Source of the DNA: an uncultured Collinsella sp.
GTDB lineage: Bacteria; Actinomycetota; Coriobacteriia; Coriobacteriales; Coriobacteriaceae
Length of the DNA stretch: 24,356 nt
Direction: 5' to 3'
NCBI GenBank assembly: GCA_934630375.1
Contig: CAKTVQ010000022.1
Span: 1-24,356 of the forward strand
In this document: piece after piece, positions 1 through 7,710 of the stretch
Numbering within the stretch: position 1 is the stretch's first letter
How the letters are laid out: every line of letters starts with the position of its first letter
The notes under the pieces: generated by a model
Database searches by the model: none
What the model saw: the letters and a program-made list of their open reading frames with translations, nothing else
What the model was told of the DNA's origin: nothing
Position numbers and translations under genes: made by a program

Positions 1-23
1 GCGCGAGAGACGAAAGGGAAGAC

Positions 24-1100
24 ATGAGTCTGATTGATGATCTGGTCAAACTCGAGGAAGAGGCCAAGGAGCTCGTCGCCGGCGCCGACGACGCCGCCAA
101 GCTCGAGGCCGCACGCATTGAGCTGCTCGGCCGCAAGGGTCGCATCACCGGCCTGATGCGCATGATGGGCAAGCTCGCCCCCGAGGATCGCCCCGTCATG
201 GGCAAGCGCGCCAACGAGATGCGCCAGCTGATCGAGGGTATGCTCGACGAGCGCACGACCGAGATGAAGGCCGCTGCCCTCAAGCACGCGCTTGAGCACG
301 AGGCCGTCGACATCACGCTGCCGGGCATCCGTCCGCAGATCGGTCACCAGCACCTGATCAAGCAGATCATCGAGGAGGCCGAGGACATCTTCTGCGGCAT
401 CGGCTACACCGTCGAATCCGGCCCCATGGTCGACACCTCCTACTACAACTTCACCGCGCTCAACGCGCCCATGGATCACCCGAGCCGCTCGGCCCGCGAC
501 ACCTTCTACGTGGTCGACAACAATCCCGGCAGCGTCGCGCACCCCGAGGCACATGCCCATGGCGAGTCCGACGTGCTGCTGCGCACCCAGACCTCGGGCG
601 TGCAGATTCACACCATGGAGACGCAGAAGCCGCCCATCTACATGATCTGCCCGGGCACCGTCTACCGTCCCGACACGGCCGATGCCTGCCACCTGCCGCA
701 GTTCAACCAGATCGAGGGCCTGGTCGTCGACGAGGGCATCACCTTCGGCGACCTTAAGGGCACGCTCGACTACTTTGTTAAGTGCATGTTTGGCGAGGAC
801 CGCAAGACGCGTTACCGCCCGCACTTCTTCCCCTTCACCGAGCCCAGCTGCGAGGTGGACGTGAGCTGCCACGTGTGCGGCGGCAAGGGCTGCAACTTCT
901 GCAAGCACAGCGGCTGGATCGAGATCCTGGGCTGCGGCATGGTCGATCCTAACGTCCTTATCAACTGCGGCATCGACCCCGAGAAGTACACCGGCTTCGC
1001 CTTTGGCATTGGCGCCGAGCGCGTCGCGGCCCTGCGCTACGACCTGCCCGACCTGCGCACGTTGATGACTGGTGATATGCGCTTCTTGAACCAGTTCTAG
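24..1100 (+). CDS. pheS: Phenylalanyl-tRNA synthetase alpha subunit
   Basis: PheS is the catalytic subunit of the cytoplasmic (alphabeta)2 enzyme that charges tRNA-Phe with phenylalanine. The 358-residue product has the expected N-terminal coiled-coil arm (about 1-90) followed by a class II synthetase core. Visible core motifs are LLRTQTSGVQ, the FTEPSCEVDV stretch of motif 2, and GFAFGIGAER of motif 3. Four clustered cysteines in CHVCGGKGCNFC (about residues 284-295) match the knuckle found in many Gram-positive PheS proteins. A short His-containing insert (about residues 166-183) makes it slightly longer than most relatives. The ATG is preceded by a GAAAGGGAA ribosome-binding site at 12-20. 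It is followed after 185 bases by pheT, the usual order. Identity is very secure; the upstream promoter lies outside the window. Confidence 0.98.
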   Translation: MSLIDDLVKLEEEAKELVAGADDAAKLEAARIELLGRKGRITGLMRMMGKLAPEDRPVMGKRANEMRQLIEGMLDERTTEMKAAALKHALEHEAVDITLPGIRPQIGHQHLIKQIIEEAEDIFCGIGYTVESGPMVDTSYYNFTALNAPMDHPSRSARDTFYVVDNNPGSVAHPEAHAHGESDVLLRTQTSGVQIHTMETQKPPIYMICPGTVYRPDTADACHLPQFNQIEGLVVDEGITFGDLKGTLDYFVKCMFGEDRKTRYRPHFFPFTEPSCEVDVSCHVCGGKGCNFCKHSGWIEILGCGMVDPNVLINCGIDPEKYTGFAFGIGAERVAALRYDLPDLRTLMTGDMRFLNQF

Positions 1101-1285
1101 GCTGCGGCTTGCCCAAGCACGGCACCTCGGCGCTCATTCGTCGCTTGCGTACCAAAGTACGCGGCGCTCCTCTTTCGGGCCGATCTGCCGCACTTGGACA
1201 ACCCTCGCTTTTGTAAGAAATGTTCACAAGGTTGAAGTTTCCACCTGCATCCTTCTGCAGGCTTTCAATATGAAAGGAGAGCTAG
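1101..1285. other. pheS-pheT spacer with imperfect long inverted repeat
   Basis: This 185-base spacer holds no convincing gene. CCAAGCACGGCA (1113-1124) and TGCCGCACTTGG (1186-1197) pair at 10 of 12 positions. TCGGC and GCCGA continue the pairing inward, and the centre is a perfect GCGTAC-CAAA-GTACGC hairpin (1147-1162). CGGCGCTC occurs twice as a direct repeat (1129-1136 and 1162-1169). A second small hairpin, CCTGCA/TGCAGG (1244-1261), lies just before the pheT ribosome-binding site. Such a spacer could stabilise or partly attenuate the pheST mRNA; no function is shown by the sequence. Confidence 0.45.
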
Positions 1286-3739
1286 ATGCGTGTCTCTTAC
1301 GACTGGCTCAAGACCATGATCGATATTCCGGAGGATCCTAAGACCCTTTCGGACGAATATATCCGCACCGGCACCGAGGTCGAGGCGATCGACACCGTGG
1401 GCGAGTCTTTCGACCACGTGGTGACCGCCAAGGTGCTCACCAAGACCCCGCACCCCGATAGCGACCACATGTATGTGTGCTCGGTCGACGTGGGCGACAA
1501 GAACCTCGACGCCGACGGCAACCCCGCTCCGCTGCAGATTGTCTGCGGCGCGCAGAACTTTGAGGCCGGCGACCACATCGTCACGGCCATGATCGGCGCG
1601 GTCCTGCCCGGCGACGTCAAGATCAAGAAGAGCAAGCTTCGCGGTGTCGTGTCCATGGGCATGAACTGCTCCGCGCGCGAGCTCGGCCTGGGCGGCGACC
1701 ACTCCGGCATCATGATCCTGCCCGAGGACACGCCCTGCGGCATGCCGTTTGCCGAGTACGTGGGCTCGAGCGACACCGTGCTCGACTGCGAGATCACGCC
1801 CAACCGCCCCGACTGCCTGTCCATGATCGGCATGGCCCGCGAGACCGGCGCCATCTTCGACCGCGATTTCCACGTTGAGCTGCCCGCCATCAAGGCCGAG
1901 TCCGGCCGCGCGACCGACGACGAGCTTTCCGTCGAGATTGCCGACGAGGGCCTGTGCGACCGCTACGTTGCCCGCATCGTGCGCAACGTGAAGGTCGGCC
2001 CGTCGCCCGACTGGATGGTCAAGCGCCTCAACGCCCTGGGCGTGCGCCCGCACAACAACATCGTCGACATCACCAACTACGTGATGATGCTCACCGGTCA
2101 GCCCCTGCACGCCTTTGACCTGGACACCTTTGCCGAGCGCGAGGGCAGGCGCCGCGTGGTGGTCCGCGCTGCCCAGCAGGACGAGAAGTTCACGACCCTC
2201 GACGGCGAGGAGCGCGTGCTCGACGCCGGCATGGGCCTGATCACCGACGGCGAGCGCCCCGTGGCGCTGGCCGGCGTTATGGGCGGCATGGATTCCGAGA
2301 TCGAGGACGACACCGTCGACGTGATGGTCGAGAGCGCCTGCTTCAATGCCGGCCGCACTTCGCACACCAGCCGCGACCTGTCGCTGATCTCCGACGCCTC
2401 CATCCGCTTTGAGCGCCAGGTCGACGAGACCGGCTGCGTGGATGTCGCCAACGTCACCTGCGCGCTGATCGAGGAGATCGCCGGCGGCGAGGTCGCTCCC
2501 GGCTACATCGACGTGTTCCCCGCGCCCAAGACCATCGACTGCATCAAGCTGCGCCTGGCCCGCGTGCACGCCATCTGCGGCGCCGACATCGAGCCCGACT
2601 TTATCGAGCGCTCGCTCACCCGCTTGGGCTGCACCGTCGAGCGCGACGGCGAGAACTTTATGGTGACCCCGCCGAGCTTCCGTCCCGACCTGCCGCGCGA
2701 GATTGACCTGATCGAGGAGGTCCTGCGCCTGTGGGGCATGGGCCGCGTGACGGCGACCATTCCGGCTGCCAAGAACCACATCGGCGGCCTGACCCGCGAG
2801 CAGAAGCTCACCCGCAAGGTCGGCGAGATCCTGCGCGCCTGCGGCCTCAACGAGACCACGACCTTTGGCTTTGCCGCCCCGGGCGACCTGGAGAAGATCG
2901 GCATGTCCACCGAGGGTCGCGGTTGCCCCGTGGTGCTCATGAACCCGCTGGTGGCCGAGCAGACCGAGATGCGCCGCTCGCTGCTGCCGGGCCTGCTGCA
3001 GTCCGTGGCCTACAACGAGGCCCACGGCACGCCCAACGTGCACCTGTACGAGGTCGGCAGCCTGTTCCACGGCCGCGAGAACGCCAGCCTGCCCAAGGAG
3101 ACCAAGTCCGTGGCGGGCGTGCTCTCGGGCCAGTGGAGCGAGCAGTCCTGGAACATGAAGTACCGCAAGCTGCGTTTCTTCTTTGGCAAGGGCATTGTCG
3201 AGGAGCTGCTCGCCCAGCTGCGCATCGAAAAGGTCCGCTTCCGTCCCGTCGAGGGCGAGGGCTACGCCTTCCTGCAGCCGGGTCGTGCGGCCGAGGTTCT
3301 GTCCGGCGGAACCGTGCTGGGCTGGGTCGGCGAGATTCACCCCGAGGCGCGCGAGGCGATGGGCATCGATGAGGTCGTCGTTGCCTTTGAGCTCGACTTG
3401 GACAAGCTGATTAAGGGCGCCCGCAACCAGGAGAACTATCGCGAGTTCTCGCAGTACCCGGCTGTTGAGCATGACCTTGCCATTGTGGTCGACAACACTG
3501 TGACCTGCGAGGATCTTGAGCGTCGCATTACCAGTGCCGGCGGCAAGCTGCTCGAGGGCGTGCGCCTGTTCGATGTCTACCGCGATCCGGTCCGCATCGG
3601 TGCGGGCAAGAAGTCCATGGCCTTTGCGCTCACGTATCGCTCGGATGACCACACGCTTACCAGCGAAGAGGTCGAGAAGGCGCACCAGAAGATCGTCACC
3701 AAGGTGTGCAAGGGCGTAAACGGCGAGGTTCGCTCGTAA
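1286..3739 (+). CDS. pheT: Phenylalanyl-tRNA synthetase beta subunit
   Basis: PheT is the large subunit of phenylalanyl-tRNA synthetase. It binds tRNA and edits mischarged tyrosine. The 817-residue length is normal for a full-length bacterial beta chain. The N-terminal OB-fold tRNA-binding domain lies at about residues 40-150 (AKVLTKTPHPDSDHM, GMNCSARELGL). B3/B4 editing and B5 domains follow (about 210-475; VDITNYVMMLTGQPLHAFD is the conserved entry). Next come the pseudo-catalytic core (about 480-690; YNEAHGTPNVHLYEVGSLF) and the C-terminal ferredoxin-fold anticodon-binding domain (about 720-815; FSQYPAVEHDLAIVV). The ATG has a good AAAGGAGAG site at 1273-1281. The stop codon is followed 12 bases later by a long palindromic element. 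Confidence 0.98.
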   Translation: MRVSYDWLKTMIDIPEDPKTLSDEYIRTGTEVEAIDTVGESFDHVVTAKVLTKTPHPDSDHMYVCSVDVGDKNLDADGNPAPLQIVCGAQNFEAGDHIVTAMIGAVLPGDVKIKKSKLRGVVSMGMNCSARELGLGGDHSGIMILPEDTPCGMPFAEYVGSSDTVLDCEITPNRPDCLSMIGMARETGAIFDRDFHVELPAIKAESGRATDDELSVEIADEGLCDRYVARIVRNVKVGPSPDWMVKRLNALGVRPHNNIVDITNYVMMLTGQPLHAFDLDTFAEREGRRRVVVRAAQQDEKFTTLDGEERVLDAGMGLITDGERPVALAGVMGGMDSEIEDDTVDVMVESACFNAGRTSHTSRDLSLISDASIRFERQVDETGCVDVANVTCALIEEIAGGEVAPGYIDVFPAPKTIDCIKLRLARVHAICGADIEPDFIERSLTRLGCTVERDGENFMVTPPSFRPDLPREIDLIEEVLRLWGMGRVTATIPAAKNHIGGLTREQKLTRKVGEILRACGLNETTTFGFAAPGDLEKIGMSTEGRGCPVVLMNPLVAEQTEMRRSLLPGLLQSVAYNEAHGTPNVHLYEVGSLFHGRENASLPKETKSVAGVLSGQWSEQSWNMKYRKLRFFFGKGIVEELLAQLRIEKVRFRPVEGEGYAFLQPGRAAEVLSGGTVLGWVGEIHPEAREAMGIDEVVVAFELDLDKLIKGARNQENYREFSQYPAVEHDLAIVVDNTVTCEDLERRITSAGGKLLEGVRLFDVYRDPVRIGAGKKSMAFALTYRSDDHTLTSEEVEKAHQKIVTKVCKGVNGEVRS

Positions 3740-3751
3740 TCTTTGCCGTTC

Positions 3752-3846
3752 GGAACCCGCCCCCTGCGGGGTTTTCACGGCAACGTCCTCGCCGCTTCGC
3801 GGCTGCGGGATGTTGCCTTAGAAAACCCCTCTCGGGGGCGGGTTCC
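3752..3846. repeat. Long palindromic element, copy A (after pheT)
   Basis: This 95-base extended palindrome starts 12 bases after the pheT stop. Outer stem: GGAACCCGCCCCC (3752-3764) pairs perfectly with GGGGGCGGGTTCC (3834-3846). Second stem: GGGGTTTTC (3768-3776) with GAAAACCCC (3821-3829). Third stem: GGCAAC (3779-3784) with GTTGCC (3812-3817), continuing through TCC/GGA. The apex is GCCGC-TTC-GCGGC (3791-3803). A near-identical architecture recurs at 12519-12613, with every stem difference compensated. Each arm alone can also fold as a C/G hairpin followed by TTTT, the left arm for + strand and the right arm for - strand transcripts. A transcription-termination or mRNA 3'-end role is inferred, not shown. 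Confidence 0.85.
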
Positions 3847-3974
3847 TGCGTTAACCTTGTTGCGAGCGGACCGCACCTTCTTCCGGGTGACCGGAAAGTT
3901 GGGAGTGCATGGGCCTTTATTGGACGGTGCGTGGACCTGGGTTAATAACGTACGTATTGCAAGGGCGTGCTGCG

Positions 3975-4003
3975 TTGTGGGCGGTGCGCCTTTTTGTTAG
4001 TAT
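3975..4003 (+). promoter_or_regulatory. Candidate promoter of the nickel transporter operon
   Basis: TTGTGG (3975-3980) and TAGTAT (3998-4003) are separated by 17 bases and resemble -35 and -10 boxes at three and four of six positions. The predicted start near 4010 would place the NikR-type operator directly over the initially transcribed region. This arrangement fits repression. Confidence 0.4.
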
Positions 4004-4012
4004 GCAGAGTCG

Positions 4013-4040
4013 GTGTTACGGATTGTTGGAAACGTAACAC
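4013..4040. promoter_or_regulatory. NikR-type nickel operator
   Basis: The site reads GTGTTAC (4013-4019), 14 bases, GTAACAC (4034-4040); the arms extend by one more pair to GTGTTACG/CGTAACAC. GTGTTAC-N14-GTAACAC is, from memory, one of the recognition patterns reported for nickel-responsive NikR repressors outside the enterobacteria. It sits 25 bases before the transporter start codon and just downstream of a candidate promoter, as expected for repression when nickel is plentiful. No nikR gene lies in this window. Confidence 0.75.
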
Positions 4041-4064
4041 GCAACGTTCTGATTGAGAGGGCTC

Positions 4065-5150
4065 ATGCACATTCCAGATAATTATCTGTCCCCGCAGACC
4101 GATGCCGTTATGGCGGTGGCGATGGTGCCCGTTTGGGTCCATTGCATCAAAAAGGTACGCGCCACGCTCGATCGCGAGCACACTGCGTTCCTGGGCATTT
4201 GCGCCGCATTCTCCTTTTTGCTCATGATGTTTAACGTTCCGCTGCCCGGCGGCACCACAGGCCACGCCGTCGGCGGCGCACTCATCGCGCTGCTGCTGGG
4301 CCCCGAGGCCGCGGCTATCGCTGTCTCGGTCGCGCTGGCGCTGCAGGCGCTGCTGTTTGGCGACGGCGGCGTTCTGTCCTTTGGCGCCAACTGCTTTAAC
4401 ATGGCCTTTGTGCTGCCGTTTACCGCTGCTATCGTGTTCCGTGCACTCAACAGCCGTCTGCACGACAAGAGCTGGGGCACCTCGGCTTCTGCCATCGTGA
4501 GCGGTTGGGTCGGGCTGTGCGTAGCGGCCCTGTGCGCGGCGATCGAGTTCGGTATTCAGCCGATGCTCTTCACCAACGCCTCGGGCGCTCCGCTTTACTG
4601 CCCCTTCCCGCTGTCCGTGGCTATTCCGGCCATGTTGATTCCGCATATGCTGGTTGCCGGCGTGATCGAGGGCGTGGCGACGGCCGCCATCTACGGCTTT
4701 ATCAAGAAGACGGCGCCGAGCATTATCGTCGGGCCCGAGGCCGTCGATGGCCAGCTTGCTGCCGAGGGCGCTGCTGCCAAGAAGACCTCGCTGGTCCCCA
4801 CGCTCATCCTGGTTGCCGTGCTTGTCGTGGCCACGCCGCTTGGCCTGCTGGCCACGGGTGACGCCTGGGGCGAGTGGGACGCCGAGGGCGCCGCGACCGC
4901 CGTTCAGGAGGCTGGCGACGACAGCCTGCAGGCTTCGGTCGGTCTCGATACCCCGACCTTTGCCGACGCTCTACCTACGGGTGATTACCTGCAGGCCTAT
5001 TCCGAGGAGCAGGGCCTTGGCTTTGCCGGCCAGGCCGCGATGTATATTCTTTCGGGCGTGATTGGCGTGGCGGTGCTCACCATCGCATTCCGCCTGTTCT
5101 CGCTGACGGTCAAGGAAAGCGGTGCTCATGGCAATAGCCGAGCTGCCTAG
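4065..5150 (+). CDS. cbiM: ECF nickel/cobalt transporter S component, CbiM/NikM with fused N part
   Basis: This is the metal-binding membrane component of an energy-coupling-factor importer for Ni2+ or Co2+. The 361-residue protein begins MHIPDNYLSP, the canonical start of the family. The free N-terminus, His2 and His67 (in TTGHAVGG) are the planar metal ligands known from NikM, and both histidines are at exactly those positions. About seven membrane segments precede residue 225. A C-terminal extension (about 240-350) has TPLGLLATGDAWGEW and a final membrane helix, matching the NikN/PDGLE part fused in NikMN proteins. ATG 4065 was chosen over an upstream in-frame TTG (4053) because processing must leave Met1-His2 and GAGAGG lies 4 bases upstream. 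The NikR-type operator argues for nickel rather than cobalt. Confidence 0.93.
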   Translation: MHIPDNYLSPQTDAVMAVAMVPVWVHCIKKVRATLDREHTAFLGICAAFSFLLMMFNVPLPGGTTGHAVGGALIALLLGPEAAAIAVSVALALQALLFGDGGVLSFGANCFNMAFVLPFTAAIVFRALNSRLHDKSWGTSASAIVSGWVGLCVAALCAAIEFGIQPMLFTNASGAPLYCPFPLSVAIPAMLIPHMLVAGVIEGVATAAIYGFIKKTAPSIIVGPEAVDGQLAAEGAAAKKTSLVPTLILVAVLVVATPLGLLATGDAWGEWDAEGAATAVQEAGDDSLQASVGLDTPTFADALPTGDYLQAYSEEQGLGFAGQAAMYILSGVIGVAVLTIAFRLFSLTVKESGAHGNSRAA

Positions 5151-5964
5151 CTGGCTTGCGGCTGAGGAGCGATACGAGCCCGCGGGGGCTCGGCATCGTG
5201 TGATGCAAAAGAATGTCCTGCACCTGGCGAGCCTGCTTGAGCGGGTTCGCCTGGGTGGAGGCGCACACGAGGGCGGGTCGATGGTCGACCGCGCCCTTTC
5301 TTGCGTTTCGGCTCCGGTGCGCCTGGTGGGGATGTTCGTTTGCGTCCTGTGCGTGTGTCTGACACAGAGCCCGCTGTACCTCATGTCGATGGCGGCTATC
5401 GCGCTGGTGCTCGTTGCCGTGCGCCCCGTACGCGGGCTGCGGGCAACCTTTGTGCCGGCGCTTGGCGCTGCGGGGCTCGCGGTGGTTCTGGCGCTGCCCG
5501 CCTTGCTGCTGGACGCTTCTGCCGCGGGCGCCATGCTCAAGATTGCGCTCAAGACCTTCATTAATGTGTCGCTGGTGCTGGGCGTTTCGTGGACCCTCAC
5601 GTGGAGCCGCATGTCGGCGGCGCTCAAGATACTGCATCTACCCGACGAAGTTATCTTTACGTTTGATATGGCGCTCAAGCACATCGAGGTACTGGGTCGC
5701 ACGGCGCACGATCTGACCGAATCGGTCATGCTGCGCAGCGTTGGCCGTACGCCTGAGGGATTTTCGCGAACCGATTCAATCGCGGGTATCATGGGCATGA
5801 CCTTTATCAAGGCGATGGAATGCAGCCACGCGATGGACGAGGCTATGCTTTGCCGCGGCTTTGCCGGTGCGTATCCGGCGCCCGCGCGCGCCGGGTTTGG
5901 CTGGCGAGATGCGGTCTATGCGGCCGGCATGGCGCTGCTGGCAGTGTTGTGCGCCGTGCTGTAG
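5128..5964 (+). CDS. cbiQ: ECF transporter transmembrane T component, CbiQ type
   Basis: CbiQ is the membrane coupling protein that links the metal-binding component to the ATPase. The 278-residue product has hydrophobic segments at about 65-85, 90-135, 145-165 and near the C-terminus. It also has the two cytoplasmic coupling regions typical of the family, the second containing AMLCRGF (family pattern A-x-x-R-G), preceded by MALKHIEVLGR. The start overlaps the end of cbiM by 23 bases. ATG 5128 follows AAGGAAAG (5112-5119) at a spacing of 8, better than the in-frame GTG at 5122. Overlap with cbiM indicates translational coupling. The metal is inferred from the operator and CbiM, not from this protein. 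Confidence 0.9.
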   Translation: MAIAELPSWLAAEERYEPAGARHRVMQKNVLHLASLLERVRLGGGAHEGGSMVDRALSCVSAPVRLVGMFVCVLCVCLTQSPLYLMSMAAIALVLVAVRPVRGLRATFVPALGAAGLAVVLALPALLLDASAAGAMLKIALKTFINVSLVLGVSWTLTWSRMSAALKILHLPDEVIFTFDMALKHIEVLGRTAHDLTESVMLRSVGRTPEGFSRTDSIAGIMGMTFIKAMECSHAMDEAMLCRGFAGAYPAPARAGFGWRDAVYAAGMALLAVLCAVL

Positions 5965-6010
5965 GCGCTGCTGGTTCTGGCTGGGGATGCAAATAGGGAA
6001 GGGCGACGTT

Positions 6011-6781
6011 TTGACGATCGATATGAATAGCGCGGCGGGCACGAACGGTGCGGGCGGCGCCGAGGTCGCGCCGCTCATCGAGCTGCGCGACGTGGTGTTC
6101 TCCTATACGGGGCATACGGTTGTCGATGGCGTGTCGCTGCAGGTCGATCGTGGTGAACTCGTTGCCTTGCTCGGTCCCAACGGCTGCGGTAAGACGACGA
6201 TTATGCGCCTTATCAACGGCCTTGAGCTCGCGGACGCGGGTGCGTACCTGTTTGACGGGCACGTGATCGATGCGGCATATCTCAAGGATTCCGCAGCCGC
6301 TCATCGTTTTCATCAGCGCGTGGGCTTTGTGTTCCAGAATGCCGACGCCCAGCTGTTCTGCGCTACGGTGGGCGAGGAAGTTGCTTTTGGCCCCGCGCAG
6401 ATGGGGCTGCCGACAGACGAGCTCGAGCGCCGCGTCCGCGATGCCATGGAGCTGTTCCAGGTTGCCGATCTGGTCGATGCCTCGCCCTATCAGCTTTCGG
6501 GCGGGCAAAAGAAGCGCGTTGCGCTGGCTGCGGTGGTGTCGATGAACCCGGATATCTTGGTCCTCGACGAACCTACCAATGGGCTCGACGAGGATTCATG
6601 CGACATCGTGGTCAACTTCTTGCTGGCTTACGTCGCGGCGGGTAAGACGGTTTTGATGAGTACGCACCATCAAGATTTGGTGCGCCGCCTGGGGGCCCGT
6701 GCCATCTATATCGATCGATATCACCATGTGGTCGAGGCGCCCGTGCCGTCGTATGGAACCGAAAGCGATGCTACGGACTAG
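6011..6781 (+). CDS. cbiO: ECF transporter ATP-binding protein, CbiO type
   Basis: This ABC ATPase energises the nickel/cobalt importer on the cytoplasmic face. All motifs are present: Walker A GPNGCGKTT, Q-loop VFQNADAQLF, signature LSGGQKKR, Walker B ILVLDEPTNGLD and the switch histidine in STHHQD. The A-type FQNADxQLF loop is typical of ECF ATPases. The start is uncertain. TTG 6011 is 7 bases after AGGGAAGGG (5994-6002 region) and is preferred. ATG 6023 is in frame but far from that site, and ATG 5987 lies before it. From 6011 the product is 256 residues. It follows cbiQ by 46 bases and completes the transporter, so the module needs no second ATPase here (a homodimer is inferred). Confidence 0.93.
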   Translation: MTIDMNSAAGTNGAGGAEVAPLIELRDVVFSYTGHTVVDGVSLQVDRGELVALLGPNGCGKTTIMRLINGLELADAGAYLFDGHVIDAAYLKDSAAAHRFHQRVGFVFQNADAQLFCATVGEEVAFGPAQMGLPTDELERRVRDAMELFQVADLVDASPYQLSGGQKKRVALAAVVSMNPDILVLDEPTNGLDEDSCDIVVNFLLAYVAAGKTVLMSTHHQDLVRRLGARAIYIDRYHHVVEAPVPSYGTESDATD

Positions 6782-6801
6782 TTGCTGCGTAGAGGATGCG
6801 T

Positions 6802-6819
6802 AGCCGCCCGCGCGGCTTT
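6802..6819 (+). terminator. Weak hairpin after the transporter operon
   Basis: AGCCGC (6802-6807), loop CCGC, GCGGCT (6812-6817), then TT. The stem is perfect but the T-tract is very short, so this is only a possible terminator between cbiO and the next gene. Confidence 0.35.
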
Positions 6820-6826
6820 GCCGTGA

Positions 6827-6835
6827 TGGTATAGT
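6827..6835 (+). promoter_or_regulatory. Extended -10 promoter before the phospholipase-family gene
   Basis: TGG-TATAGT (6827-6835) fits an extended -10 element (TGN-TATAAT, five of six in the hexamer). No good -35 is seen 17 bases upstream. The predicted start near 6842 leaves about 20 bases of leader to ATG 6862, which supports that start over ATG 6850. Confidence 0.5.
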
Positions 6836-6861
6836 TATCCAGGTTTTTTATGGGGGTGGCT

Positions 6862-7710
6862 ATGCCAAGCTGGAACATTCATATCGCTCAGACGGAGCGT
6901 TTGCTGGAGCGCACCGGTGCGCTTGCCGATAGCGTGCGCGACCGCAATGCCTTTTTGTTTGGCTGCGTGGTTCCGGACATCTTTGTGGGCTATATGGTCC
7001 CTGGCATCGCCGATCCCATCCCGTACCGCATTACGCACTTTGCCAAGCCTGAGCCCATCCCTAAGCCTCGTGAGCATGAGTTCTGGGATACCTATGTGGC
7101 ACCGTTGCTTAAAAGTTCGCCCATCGGTGCGCCAGCCGCGGCGACCTCGATTATCGAGGAACGCGAGCGACTGAACCGCGTGCACTATCCCCAGCGCTAC
7201 AAGGATGCCGGGCCGGTTGCCGGTCCCGGCGCCTGTGAGTTCTCGCTTGCGTCCGAAGATGTGGCGCAGTCGTTGCTCGATTTGACACTGGGTGTCTGGT
7301 CGCATCTGGTGGCCGATACCGTATGGAATACGCGCGTGAATCAGTACCTGGAGGCGCACGGCGGCAAGCCGTGCGAGGAATTCCGCATTAAAAAGCAAGG
7401 TGACTTTGACTGGTTTGGTAAGACGCTCGGCATTGTTTCGATTCCGCGCGCGACCGATCGCCTGTATACTGCGGCGACGCGTTTTGGGCAGTATCCCATC
7501 CATAAGGAGTATGTGCTTAAGACCATCGGCGTTATGCACGAGATTGTGCGCGAAAACCCCGGTGAGCCCGATCATCCGCCATACCGCCTGCTAACTGAGG
7601 AGTTTTTCGATGCAACGTTTACCGAGGTCATCGAGCTGACCGAGGTGGGCTTTGCGGCTCGCGTTGCCGCTTCTGACGTCCCCGCAGTCCCTCTGATCAC
7701 TAGCTGCTAG
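6862..7710 (+). CDS. Zinc-dependent phospholipase C family protein
   Basis: The 282-residue product resembles the zinc-dependent phospholipase C superfamily (PF00882-like). Seen are an N-terminal PSWNIHIAQTERLL, LFGCVVPDIFVG with the family Asp, ITHF, and SHLVADTVWNTRVNQYL. These histidines and aspartates are the probable metal ligands. There is no signal peptide or membrane helix, so the protein is expected in the cytoplasm, unlike secreted clostridial toxins. Substrate is unknown, and a hydrolase acting on phosphoesters is only an inference from the fold. ATG 6862 was chosen over in-frame ATG 6850 because GGGGGTGG (6852-6859) lies between them. The gene has its own promoter and ends tail-to-tail with pyruvate kinase. 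Confidence 0.75.
   Translation: MPSWNIHIAQTERLLERTGALADSVRDRNAFLFGCVVPDIFVGYMVPGIADPIPYRITHFAKPEPIPKPREHEFWDTYVAPLLKSSPIGAPAAATSIIEERERLNRVHYPQRYKDAGPVAGPGACEFSLASEDVAQSLLDLTLGVWSHLVADTVWNTRVNQYLEAHGGKPCEEFRIKKQGDFDWFGKTLGIVSIPRATDRLYTAATRFGQYPIHKEYVLKTIGVMHEIVRENPGEPDHPPYRLLTEEFFDATFTEVIELTEVGFAARVAASDVPAVPLITSC

Larger units (their letters stand above)
3740..4064. other. Intergenic region before the nickel transporter genes
   Basis: This 325-base gap holds, in order, the long palindrome (3752-3846), a small perfect hairpin TTCCGG-GTGA-CCGGAA (3881-3896), a candidate promoter (3975-4003), the NikR-type operator (4013-4040) and the ribosome-binding site GAGAGG (4055-4060). I see no protein-coding gene and no cobalamin riboswitch signature here. 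Confidence 0.7.

Noticed and set aside
1265..3778. A long - strand open frame of over 800 codons opposite pheT
   Set aside because: It is a mirror of a high-GC coding frame. Its product is low-complexity (Ala, Gly, Leu, His, Asp, Val), and pheT on the + strand is unmistakable.
3847..4064. A cobalamin riboswitch before the cbiM-type gene
   Set aside because: No B12-box-like sequence or long conserved folding pattern is visible; the NikR-type operator explains regulation better.
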